Below, piece by piece: positions 26,101 through 34,294 of a DNA stretch of 64,000 nt (positions within the stretch are counted from its first letter, which is position 1; every line of letters begins with the position of its first letter). Where the stretch lies: contig NZ_QFWV02000006.1 in assembly GCF_003149475.2 (NCBI RefSeq), positions 105,982 through 169,981 on the forward strand, written 5' to 3'. The notes below the pieces were generated by a model. The model saw only the letters and a list, made by a program, of their open reading frames with translations. It made no database searches and was not told where the DNA came from. The position numbers and the translations under genes were made by a program. This DNA is from Oceaniradius stylonematis. GTDB taxonomy: Bacteria > Pseudomonadota > Alphaproteobacteria > Rhizobiales > Rhizobiaceae.

Positions 26101-26570
26101 CCCGCAAGCAGAAGCGCTTTGCCGTCATCTTCTCCGCGCTCGCCGTTCTGGGCGGTGCGGTGGCCTTGGTCCTGACCGGGCTCAGCGAGCAGGTCACCTT
26201 TTTCCGCACGCCGACGGACATCGTCTCGACGGCGAGCGCATCCGAAAACGAGGGCCGGCTGCGGCTCGGCGGGCTCGTCGTGATGGGCTCGGTGGAGACG
26301 CTCGACGATGCCGCGGTTCGCTTCGCCATCGAAGACGCAAATCACGCGGTAACGGTGCGTTATGCCGGCATTCTGCCGGACCTGTTCCGGGAAGGACAGG
26401 GAATCGTCGCCGAAGGCACGCTTCAACCGGACGGCACGTTCCGGGCCGACACGGTGCTTGCCAAACATGACGAAACCTACATGCCGCGCGAAGTCGCCGA
26501 CGCGCTCAAGGAACAGGGCGTCTGGAAGGGCGAAGCGTCCGGTGAAACCCCGGCAAGCAGCGATTATTAG
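26097..26570 (+). CDS. ccmE: Cytochrome c heme chaperone CcmE (CycJ)
   Basis: The GTG start in a GTGA overlap gives 157 residues. An N-terminal membrane anchor covers about 7-28. The OB-fold domain ends with AKHDETYMP, where His 124 covalently binds heme and Tyr 128 is the axial partner. HAVTVRYAGILPDLF and GQGIVAEG are the usual core strands. It carries heme from CcmC to CcmF in the periplasm. Confidence 0.95.
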   Translation: MTRKQKRFAVIFSALAVLGGAVALVLTGLSEQVTFFRTPTDIVSTASASENEGRLRLGGLVVMGSVETLDDAAVRFAIEDANHAVTVRYAGILPDLFREGQGIVAEGTLQPDGTFRADTVLAKHDETYMPREVADALKEQGVWKGEASGETPASSDY

Positions 26571-26582
26571 GGAGTGACGGAC

Positions 26583-28592
26583 ATGATCGTCGAACTGGGC
26601 CATTACGCGCTCGTTCTGGGACTGGCGCTGTCGCTGGCTCAGATGATCGTGCCGATGATCGGCCTGCGCACCAACAATGCGCGCATGCTTGCCGTCGCGC
26701 CGTCGCTGACGGTGGCCACCTTCCTCGTCGTCGCGGTCTCGTTTGCAGCGCTGACCTGGGCCTATGTTACGTCCGACTTCTCGGTTCGCAACGTCTGGGC
26801 CAACTCGTTCTCCGACAAACCGTTGCTTTTCAAGATAACCGGCGTCTGGGGCAATCACGAAGGCTCGATGCTCCTGTGGATACTGACGCTGGCGCTGTTC
26901 GGCGCGCTGGTCGCCTTCTTCGGCGGCAATCTTCCCTCGCGCCTCAAGGCGGCGGTGCTCTCCGTGCAGGGCTCGGTGACGGTCGCTTTCGCGCTGTTCA
27001 TCCTGTTGACGTCCAACCCGTTCGAGCGTCTGTCGCCGCCGCCGCTCGAAGGGCGCGATCTCAACCCGATCCTTCAGGACATTGGCCTGGCGATCCATCC
27101 GCCGCTCCTTTATCTCGGATATGTCGGCTTTTCCATCTGCTTCTCCTTTGCCGTTGCGGCGTTGATCGAAGGCCGCATCGACGCGGCCTGGGCGCGCTGG
27201 GTGCGGCCGTGGACGCTTGTGTCCTGGGTGTTCCTGACCGCAGGCATTTCGATGGGCTCCTACTGGGCCTATTACGAACTGGGCTGGGGCGGCTGGTGGT
27301 TCTGGGATCCGGTCGAAAACGCCTCCTTCATGCCGTGGCTGATCGGCACCGCGCTGCTCCATTCCGCGCTGGTGATGGAAAAGCGCGAGGCGATGAAGGT
27401 CTGGACCATCCTGCTCGCCATCCTCGCCTTTTCCTTCTCCCTTCTCGGCACGTTCCTCGTCCGCTCGGGCGTTCTGACCTCGGTGCATTCGTTCGCCACC
27501 GATCCTCAGCGCGGCCTGTTCATCCTGATGATTCTGGTCTTCTTCATCGGAGGATCGCTGATCCTGTTCGCGCTGCGCGCCGGAACCCTGCGCAATGGCG
27601 GCATGTTCCATCCCGTCAGCCGCGAAGGGGCGCTGGTTCTCAACAACCTCTTCCTGACGACGGCGACCGCGACCGTGCTTGTCGGCACGCTCTATCCGCT
27701 TCTGGTGGAAGCGGTCTCCGGCGAGAAGATCTCGGTCGGCGCGCCCTATTTCAACTACACCTTTATCCCCTTGATGATCCCGCTCCTGATGGCCGTGCCG
27801 TTCGGACCGCTTCTGGCATGGAAGCGCGGCAATCTGGCCGCCGCCGCCGAACGGCTCTGGCTGACCGCCGCCATATCCCTGGTGGCCGCGCTCGCCATCG
27901 CATGGCTGATCTATGACGCGCCGGTCCTGTCCGCCTTTGCCTACGCGCTCGCCTTCTGGCTGATTGTCGGCTCGTTCGCCGATGTCTGGCAGAAGGCCGG
28001 GTTCGTCAAGAATGGCTGGTCGACCGGCTGGGCACGCCTCAAGGGCCTGCCGCGCGCCAGTTGGGGAACCGCGCTCGCACATGCCGGGCTCGGTATCACG
28101 ACGCTCGGCATTGTCGGCGTGACCACGCTCGAGGACGAGACCGTGCTGCGCATGACGCCGGGCGAGACGACGAGCTTTGCCGGGTATGATGTCGAGTTCA
28201 ATTCGCTGACGCCGGGCAAGGGTCCCAATTTCACCTATGACAAGGGCATCTTCACGATCAGCCGCGACGGCCGCGTGATCGGAACGGTCGAGCCGGAAAA
28301 GCGTGTCTATGTCGCAAGCCGGATGCCGACGACCGAAGCGGGCATTCAGACTGTCGGCCTGTTCAGCCAGTATTATCTGGCGCTGGGCGATGCCGTCGAA
28401 GGGTCCGAGGACATCGTGGTGCGCATCTGGTGGAAACCGTGGGTGACGCTGATCTGGTACGGCACGGTCGTCATGGTCGCTGCGGGCCTTATCTCTCTTT
28501 CCGACCGGCGCCTTCGGATCGGTGCACCGGTTGCCGCCCGCCGCAGGCGTCAAGAGGCGTTGGCCGCCGCAAGGGCGGAGCCGGCCGAATGA
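26583..28592 (+). CDS. ccmF: Heme lyase CcmF (CycK)
   Basis: The ATG at 26583, with GGAG 8 bases upstream, gives 669 residues; a GTG at 26574 overlaps the ribosome-binding site and is less likely. About 14 membrane helices are visible. The heme-handling WWD domain reads WGGWWFWDPVENASFMPW, and His ligands lie in NHEGSMLLW and the AIHPPLLYLGY loop. CcmF transfers heme from CcmE to apocytochrome. Length and motifs are normal. Its stop overlaps ccmH in an ATGA. Confidence 0.95.
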   Translation: MIVELGHYALVLGLALSLAQMIVPMIGLRTNNARMLAVAPSLTVATFLVVAVSFAALTWAYVTSDFSVRNVWANSFSDKPLLFKITGVWGNHEGSMLLWILTLALFGALVAFFGGNLPSRLKAAVLSVQGSVTVAFALFILLTSNPFERLSPPPLEGRDLNPILQDIGLAIHPPLLYLGYVGFSICFSFAVAALIEGRIDAAWARWVRPWTLVSWVFLTAGISMGSYWAYYELGWGGWWFWDPVENASFMPWLIGTALLHSALVMEKREAMKVWTILLAILAFSFSLLGTFLVRSGVLTSVHSFATDPQRGLFILMILVFFIGGSLILFALRAGTLRNGGMFHPVSREGALVLNNLFLTTATATVLVGTLYPLLVEAVSGEKISVGAPYFNYTFIPLMIPLLMAVPFGPLLAWKRGNLAAAAERLWLTAAISLVAALAIAWLIYDAPVLSAFAYALAFWLIVGSFADVWQKAGFVKNGWSTGWARLKGLPRASWGTALAHAGLGITTLGIVGVTTLEDETVLRMTPGETTSFAGYDVEFNSLTPGKGPNFTYDKGIFTISRDGRVIGTVEPEKRVYVASRMPTTEAGIQTVGLFSQYYLALGDAVEGSEDIVVRIWWKPWVTLIWYGTVVMVAAGLISLSDRRLRIGAPVAARRRRQEALAAARAEPAE

Positions 28593-29065
28593 GGCGTCTT
28601 GTTGCAACGCTCGCGCTGATCGCGGCCTTGGGCGCGGCGCCGGCCCATGCCGTCAATCCCGACGAGATCCTCGACGATCCGGCGCTTGAGGACCGCGCAC
28701 GCGATATCTCGGCCGGCCTGCGCTGCATGGTCTGTCAGAACCAGTCGATCGATGATTCCGACGCCGAGTTGGCGCGCGATCTGCGGGTTCTGGTCCGCGA
28801 CCGTCTCGTCGCCGGCGACACCAACGACGAGGTGGTCGCCTATGTGGTCGATCGCTATGGCGAGTTCGTTCTGCTCCGGCCGACCTTTTCGGCCCGCAAC
28901 GCGCTCCTTTGGGGCACGCCGATCATCATGTTGCTGCTGGGCGGCACCGCCGCCTTCCTGTTCGGGCGCCGGCACAGCCGGTCACGCGCCGGTGAGGCGC
29001 TGACCGCCGAGGAACGAGCCCGTGTCGCAAAGATTTTAGATGAAGGTGAGCGCAACGACGGCTAG
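28589..29065 (+). CDS. ccmH: Cytochrome c maturation thiol reductase CcmH (CycL)
   Basis: The ATG at 28589 gives 158 residues. A signal peptide ends near residue 22. The redox motif LRCMVCQNQSI has Cys 46 and Cys 49, which keep the apocytochrome CxxCH reduced. A C-terminal membrane helix covers about 105-128 (LLWGTPIIMLLLGGTAAFLF). It is the last gene of the operon and of the usual short alphaproteobacterial length. Confidence 0.94.
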   Translation: MRRLVATLALIAALGAAPAHAVNPDEILDDPALEDRARDISAGLRCMVCQNQSIDDSDAELARDLRVLVRDRLVAGDTNDEVVAYVVDRYGEFVLLRPTFSARNALLWGTPIIMLLLGGTAAFLFGRRHSRSRAGEALTAEERARVAKILDEGERNDG

Positions 29066-29094
29066 GTAGTCCCCAACCATGAGGGGAAGTCGCC

Positions 29095-30327
29095 ATGCCT
29101 GTCGAAAAACGCACCTTTAGGTCCCGTGACGGGCACATGCTTGCCGCGCGGTTCGACAGACCCGAGGGGCCGGTGCGCGGCAACGCTCTGTTCGCCCACT
29201 GCTTCACCTGCACCAAGGACATCGTCGCCGCCCGCCGCATCGCGGCCAACCTGGCGCGGCTCGGGGTGGCGGTGTTGCGCTTCGACTTCACCGGCCTCGG
29301 CTCCTCCGAAGGCGAGTTCGCCAACACCTCCTTTGTTTCCAACGTGGACGACCTCATCGCCGCCGCCGATCATCTGCGCGAAAGCGGCGAAGCGCCCATG
29401 CTGTTGATCGGCCATTCGCTTGGCGGCGCGGCCGTTCTGGCCGCGGCGGGCGACATTCCCGAGGTCAAGGGCGTGGTGACCATCGGCGCCCCGGCCGATG
29501 CCGAACATGTCCTTCACAATTTCGAAGCCAGCATCGAGGAAATCGAGCGCGAAGGGTCCGCCGAGGTCACGCTGGCCGGGCGCAAGTTCCGCATCGGCAA
29601 GGGGTTTGTCGATGCCGCGCGCGAAACCGCCCTGACCGACCGGATCGCCACGCTGCGCGCGTCGCTGCTTGTCATGCATTCGCCGATCGACGAGACGGTC
29701 GGCATCGACAATGCCACGCGCATCTTCACGGCGGCCAAACACCCAAAAAGTTTCGTGTCTCTGGACAAGGCCGACCATCTGCTGTCGGGCGCGGACGACG
29801 CGGAGTTCGCCGCCGAAGTCATTGCCGGTTGGGCGTCGCGCCTTCTTCCCAGGGACGAGCCTCAGGGCATCGAGGCGATCGAGCATGTCCGCGTCACCGA
29901 AACCCGCGCCAGCAAATTCCAGAACATTGTCCAGGCCGGCACGCACCGCTTCTTCGCCGACGAGCCGCCATCCGTGGGCGGTACCGACACCGGGCCAACC
30001 CCTTACGATTTCCTGTCGGCCGCACTCGGCGCCTGCACGTCGATGACGCTGCGCATGTATGCCAGCTTCAAGAAGCTCGATCTGGGCACCGTGACCGTCG
30101 ATGTCAGTCACGCCAAGGTGCATGCCGACGATTGCGCCGATTGCACCGAGGAATCGCGCGCCAATGGCGGCAAGATCGACCGGTTCGAGCGGGTGATCAC
30201 GGTCGATGGCAACGTCCCGGAAGAACTGGCCGGTAAGCTTGAGGAAATCGCCAACAAATGCCCGGTGCACAAGACGCTGGAAGGCAACGCGACGGTCGTG
30301 ACCAGGGTGGAGGCGGGGCGGGGCTGA
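29095..30327 (+). CDS. Fusion of alpha/beta hydrolase and OsmC-like peroxidase domain
   Basis: The product is 410 residues, with GAGGGGAAG upstream. Residues 1-255 are an alpha/beta hydrolase with nucleophile Ser 108 in GHSLGG, and HSPIDE and ADHLL as the later acid and His regions. Residues 262-410 are an OsmC domain with Cys 314 (LGACTSMTL) and Cys 389 (NKCPVH), the pair that reduces organic hydroperoxides. This bifunctional fusion is widespread in proteobacteria; its substrate is unknown. Confidence 0.9.
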   Translation: MPVEKRTFRSRDGHMLAARFDRPEGPVRGNALFAHCFTCTKDIVAARRIAANLARLGVAVLRFDFTGLGSSEGEFANTSFVSNVDDLIAAADHLRESGEAPMLLIGHSLGGAAVLAAAGDIPEVKGVVTIGAPADAEHVLHNFEASIEEIEREGSAEVTLAGRKFRIGKGFVDAARETALTDRIATLRASLLVMHSPIDETVGIDNATRIFTAAKHPKSFVSLDKADHLLSGADDAEFAAEVIAGWASRLLPRDEPQGIEAIEHVRVTETRASKFQNIVQAGTHRFFADEPPSVGGTDTGPTPYDFLSAALGACTSMTLRMYASFKKLDLGTVTVDVSHAKVHADDCADCTEESRANGGKIDRFERVITVDGNVPEELAGKLEEIANKCPVHKTLEGNATVVTRVEAGRG

Positions 30328-30477
30328 CATCCCGTCCGCCGACACGGTGCTCACACGCCCGTGACCCAACCTTACCGATTTTTCATCTGACGGACATGTT
30401 TGCGCAATCTTCGGCTTCCTAGATTGGGTCCCAAGGCGCCGTCGCGCCATGCTGGAATTCAAGAGGATGGAAAACCG

Positions 30478-32001
30478 ATGAAGAAGTCCCGTTTTGCCAC
30501 CGTCATCGTCGCTGCTGCCGTTGTTGGCGCCGGCTTTGCCGGATACGGCACCGCCCAGTTCGCAAACCCCGCTTATGCCGAGGCCGTTCGGCTGGAGGCA
30601 CCCGTCGCCGCGCCCGGTTTTGCAGATGTGGTCGATGCCGTCTCGCCGGCCGTCGTCTCGGTGCGCGTGCGCAGCCGCATCGACAATGTGTCCGACCGTT
30701 CGCCGCGCGGTTTCGACTATCGCGGCAGCCCCTTCGAGGACCTGCCCGAAAGCCATCCCTTCCGCCGGTTCTTCGACCGCGAATTCGGTGGCCGCGATTT
30801 CGAGAACCGCCGGTTCGGCGAGCGCCAGCCCGAACGCCCGCGCCGCGCCCGTCCTGTCAGCCAGGGTTCGGGTTTCTTCATCTCCGGCGACGGTTTCATC
30901 GTCACCAACAATCACGTCATTGAAAACGGCGAAGAGTTCACCGTCATCATGAATGACGGCACCGAGCTGGACGCCGAACTGATCGGCGCCGATCCGCGCA
31001 CGGATCTGGCCGTCCTGAAGGTCGATGACGACCGCGACTTCACCTATGTCACCTTTGGCGACGACAATGCGACGCGCGTTGGCGACTGGGTGGTCGCGGT
31101 CGGCAATCCGTTCGGCCTTGGCGGCACGGTCACCGCGGGAATTGTCTCCGCTCGCGGCCGCGACATCGGCGCCGGCCCCTATGACGACTTCCTGCAGATC
31201 GATGCGGCCGTCAACCGCGGCAACTCCGGCGGGCCGACCTTCAATCTTGCCGGCGAAGTGGTCGGCGTTAACACGGCGATCTTTTCGCCGTCGGGCGGCA
31301 ACGTCGGCATAGCGTTTGCCGTGCCTGCCTCGGTCGCAAGCGACGTGGTTGCCGAACTGATGGAGGATGGCGATGTCGAGCGCGGCTGGCTCGGTGTGCG
31401 CATTCAGCCGGTGACCGACGAGATCGCAGAGTCGCTCGGTCTGGCCGACGCGTCGGGCGCCATCGTCGCCGATCCCGAAGAAGGCGCGCCGGCTGATCGC
31501 GCCGGTATCCGTGCCGGTGACGTAATCACCGCGGTCAATGGCGATGCCATCGACGGGCCGCGCGATCTGTCGCGCGCCATTGCCGGCTTCGATCCGGGCA
31601 CCGAGGTGACGATCACCGTCCAGCGCAACGGCGACAGCCGCGACTTGGCGGTCGAACTGGGCGAACTGCCTTCGCTCCAGACCTTCGCCGCCGCCCGCTC
31701 AGACACAACGCCCGACGAGGTCGAGCCGTCCTCGATGGACGATCTCGGCCTGACGGTGGTGCCGGCCGATGACGGCGAAGGCGTGCTGATCACCTCCGTC
31801 GAGCCCGACAGCCCGGCCTTCCAGTCCGGCATCCGCCCCGGTGACATCATCCGTGAGGTCAACAACCAGCCAGTGGCATCGGCTGCCGACATCGAGCAGC
31901 GCGTCGCTGAAATCGCCGAACGCGGCCGCGCGGCCGCGCTTCTGCGCCTTGAAGGCGAAGACGCCAGCCGGTTCGTCGCCGTGCCGCTGCCCCGCGGCTG
32001 A
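30478..32001 (+). CDS. degP: Periplasmic serine protease, DegP/HtrA (Do) family
   Basis: The ATG at 30478 with AAGAGG upstream gives 507 residues. A signal peptide ends near residue 34 (NPAYAEA). The trypsin-like triad is His 146 (NNHVIENG), Asp 176 (RTDLAVLK) and Ser 250 (NRGNSGGP). Two PDZ domains follow at about 285-375 and 410-500, the usual Do layout. An Arg/Phe-rich loop (RRFFDREFGGRDFENRRFGE) precedes the protease domain, as in the LA loop of DegP. It degrades or refolds misfolded envelope proteins. The neighbouring two-component genes may respond to envelope stress. Confidence 0.93.
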   Translation: MKKSRFATVIVAAAVVGAGFAGYGTAQFANPAYAEAVRLEAPVAAPGFADVVDAVSPAVVSVRVRSRIDNVSDRSPRGFDYRGSPFEDLPESHPFRRFFDREFGGRDFENRRFGERQPERPRRARPVSQGSGFFISGDGFIVTNNHVIENGEEFTVIMNDGTELDAELIGADPRTDLAVLKVDDDRDFTYVTFGDDNATRVGDWVVAVGNPFGLGGTVTAGIVSARGRDIGAGPYDDFLQIDAAVNRGNSGGPTFNLAGEVVGVNTAIFSPSGGNVGIAFAVPASVASDVVAELMEDGDVERGWLGVRIQPVTDEIAESLGLADASGAIVADPEEGAPADRAGIRAGDVITAVNGDAIDGPRDLSRAIAGFDPGTEVTITVQRNGDSRDLAVELGELPSLQTFAAARSDTTPDEVEPSSMDDLGLTVVPADDGEGVLITSVEPDSPAFQSGIRPGDIIREVNNQPVASAADIEQRVAEIAERGRAAALLRLEGEDASRFVAVPLPRG

Positions 32002-32058
32002 CCGGTCAACCAGTTCCTGTCCGGGCCCTCCATGTCATCCCCTCCGGACGGGTCAAAC

Positions 32059-32099
32059 GGCGGCGGGCCTTCCCCCCTCGCGCCCGCCGCCGCCCTTTT
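32059..32099 (+). terminator. Rho-independent terminator after degP
   Basis: GGCGGCGGGC (32059-32068) and GCCCGCCGCC (32082-32091) form a 10-bp GC-only stem with a 13-base loop, followed by GCCCTTTT. It separates degP from the downstream response regulator gene, although read-through is possible. Confidence 0.7.
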
Positions 32100-32110
32100 A
32101 GGATTACGCC

Positions 32111-32803
32111 GTGCCTGCTAAGACCCAGCCCATGAAAGTGCTGATCATCGAGGACGACCGGCAGGCCGCATCCTATCTGAAGAAAGCGCTGACCGAGGCC
32201 GGCCATACCGCCGATGTCGCCCATGACGGCGACGATGGATACGCCATGGCCAATGGCGGTGCCTATGATGCGCTGATCGTCGACCGGATGCTGCCGAAAC
32301 GCGACGGCTTGTCGATCGTCTCGCAATTGCGCACCGAAGAAGACCGCACGCCCGCGCTGATCCTGTCCGCCTTGGGCGAGGTCGACGACCGGGTCACGGG
32401 TCTGCGCGCCGGCGGTGATGATTATCTGACCAAGCCCTACGCCTTCTCCGAGCTGCTGGCCCGTCTTGAAGTGTTGCAGAGACGCTCGCAGAATGGCGAC
32501 GGCGACACCGGCTACAAGGTGGCCGATCTCGAACTCGACCGCTTGTCGCGCCGCGTGTCGCGTGCCGGTCAGGAAATCACCCTGCAACCGCGCGAATTCC
32601 GCCTGCTCGAATATCTCATGCGCAATGCCGGTCGCGTGGTAACCCGCACGATGCTGCTCGAACATGTCTGGGACTATCATTTCGACCCCCAGACCAATGT
32701 GATCGACGTGCACGTCTCGCGGCTGCGCAGCAAGATCGAGAAGGGTTTTGACAAGCCGCTGCTGCACACGGTGCGCGGTGCGGGCTACGTCATGCGCGAC
32801 TGA
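32111..32803 (+). CDS. Response regulator, OmpR family
   Basis: The GTG at 32111 has TTAGGA in place and gives 230 residues; the ATG at 32132 (MKVLIIEDD) gives the more usual N-terminus but no ribosome-binding site. The receiver carries phospho-acceptor Asp 58 (LIVDRMLPKRDG) and Lys in DDYLTKPYAF. The winged-helix output domain ends LLHTVRGAGYVMRD. It overlaps its kinase gene by one base. Position after degP suggests an envelope-stress system, by inference only. Confidence 0.88.
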   Translation: MPAKTQPMKVLIIEDDRQAASYLKKALTEAGHTADVAHDGDDGYAMANGGAYDALIVDRMLPKRDGLSIVSQLRTEEDRTPALILSALGEVDDRVTGLRAGGDDYLTKPYAFSELLARLEVLQRRSQNGDGDTGYKVADLELDRLSRRVSRAGQEITLQPREFRLLEYLMRNAGRVVTRTMLLEHVWDYHFDPQTNVIDVHVSRLRSKIEKGFDKPLLHTVRGAGYVMRD

Positions 32804-34218
32804 TGTCCGAGGTGCGCACCCGCCGGCGCTTTGGCGCCGTTTTCCAGACCACGGCGGTGCGCCTTTCGGCGCTCTATCTGCTGCTGTTCAGTGTCTGCGC
32901 GATTGTCCTGATCTTCTACATGACGTCGCTCGCCGCAGGCTTCTTCATGAGCGAGACGCGGCAGGCGATCGAGCAGGAGGTCCGCAGTCTCGACCGGGTC
33001 TACCAGCGCGGCGGCATGCGCGGGCTCGTCGTCGCGATCGACCGGCGCTCGCGCGCGCCGGGCGCCTTCGTCTATCTGGTGGCCGACCAGACCGGCCGCA
33101 TCCTCGCCGGCAATGTGCGGTCGCTCGAACCGGGTGTTTTGGGCAATCAGGGCTGGACCCCGCGCCCGTTTGCCTATGAAAAGTTCCGCGCACGCGCAGA
33201 CGAGGACCGCAGCCCGCACGCCATCGCCAATATCTTCCGTTTCGATAACGGCATGAGCGTTTTGGTCGGCCGCGATCTGGGTGAGCCCGAACGGTTTCGC
33301 GTCATCGTCCAGCGCTCCCTGATGTTCGCTCTCAGCCTGATGGCGCTGGGCGGCTTCCTGATCTGGTTCTTTATCGGGCGCCGTGCGTTAAAGCGCATCG
33401 ATGCCGTGTCGGCAGCCAGTGCCGGCATCGTGGCCGGCGATCTCAGCCGAAGGCTGCCGGTCTCGCGCGCAAATGACGAGTTCGACCGCCTCGCTGGCAG
33501 CCTCAACGCGATGCTGGGACGGATCGAGACGCTCAATGACGGACTGCGCGAGGTGTCCGATTCGATCGCCCATGATCTGAAGACGCCGCTCACCCGGCTG
33601 CGCAACCGTGCCGAGGACGCGCTGCGCAAGAAGCCGACCGAGACCGGCTATCGCGATGCGCTTGAGGACATGATCGGCGAGGCGGACCAGCTGATCCGTG
33701 TCTTCAATGCCATGCTGCAGATCTCGCGCGTCGAGGCCGGCTACACCAAATTCGCACCCGAACCGGTCGATCTCGCCGCTGTCGCCGACGAATTGGCCGA
33801 ACTCTACGAGCCGCTGGTCGAGGATGCGGGCGGGCATCTCGAAAACACCGTCACCGGTCCGCTGGTCGCCGCGGGCAGCCGCGAACTGGTCGGCCAGGCG
33901 GTGACCAACCTTCTCGACAACGCGATCAAGTATGGGCTGACCGAAGCGGGCGGAACCGTCGTCCTGAAGGGGCGGGCGGACAAGGCCGCCGGCCGGGTCG
34001 AACTGCTGGTCTGTGACGGCGGCAAGGGAATTGCGCCGGACGACCGCGAACGCGCCGTGCGCCGTTTCGAGCGGCTCGACGAGAGCCGCACCGAACCCGG
34101 CTCGGGGCTCGGTCTGTCTCTGGTCGATGCAATCATGCGCCAGCATGGCGGCGCCTTGCGGCTCGAGGACAATGGGCCTGGCCTCTGTGCCGTCCTGTCC
34201 TTTCCCGCTTCGGGCTGA
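32803..34218 (+). CDS. Sensor histidine kinase partner of the OmpR-type regulator
   Basis: The product is 471 residues, with its start in TGATG after the regulator. Membrane segments at about 20-48 and 171-192 flank a periplasmic sensor of about 120 residues. A HAMP domain follows (RIDAVSAASAGIVAGDLSRR). The H-box SIAHDLKTPLTRLRNRAE puts the acceptor at His 257. The ATPase shows LLDNAIKYG, CDGGKGIAPDD and GSGLGLSLVD. All kinase motifs are intact. The stimulus cannot be read from the sequence. Confidence 0.9.
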   Translation: MSEVRTRRRFGAVFQTTAVRLSALYLLLFSVCAIVLIFYMTSLAAGFFMSETRQAIEQEVRSLDRVYQRGGMRGLVVAIDRRSRAPGAFVYLVADQTGRILAGNVRSLEPGVLGNQGWTPRPFAYEKFRARADEDRSPHAIANIFRFDNGMSVLVGRDLGEPERFRVIVQRSLMFALSLMALGGFLIWFFIGRRALKRIDAVSAASAGIVAGDLSRRLPVSRANDEFDRLAGSLNAMLGRIETLNDGLREVSDSIAHDLKTPLTRLRNRAEDALRKKPTETGYRDALEDMIGEADQLIRVFNAMLQISRVEAGYTKFAPEPVDLAAVADELAELYEPLVEDAGGHLENTVTGPLVAAGSRELVGQAVTNLLDNAIKYGLTEAGGTVVLKGRADKAAGRVELLVCDGGKGIAPDDRERAVRRFERLDESRTEPGSGLGLSLVDAIMRQHGGALRLEDNGPGLCAVLSFPASG

Positions 34219-34294
34219 CACACGCCATCTGACGACCGCTTTGCCTCGCTGCCCGGACGCGTTAGGTGTGTGCCGTCAATGACCGGAGAAGCGC

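Noticed and set aside
26016-28607. 863-residue open frame antisense to ccmF
   Set aside because: Shadow with Arg/Asp/Gly/Gln repeats; ccmF on the other strand is unambiguous.
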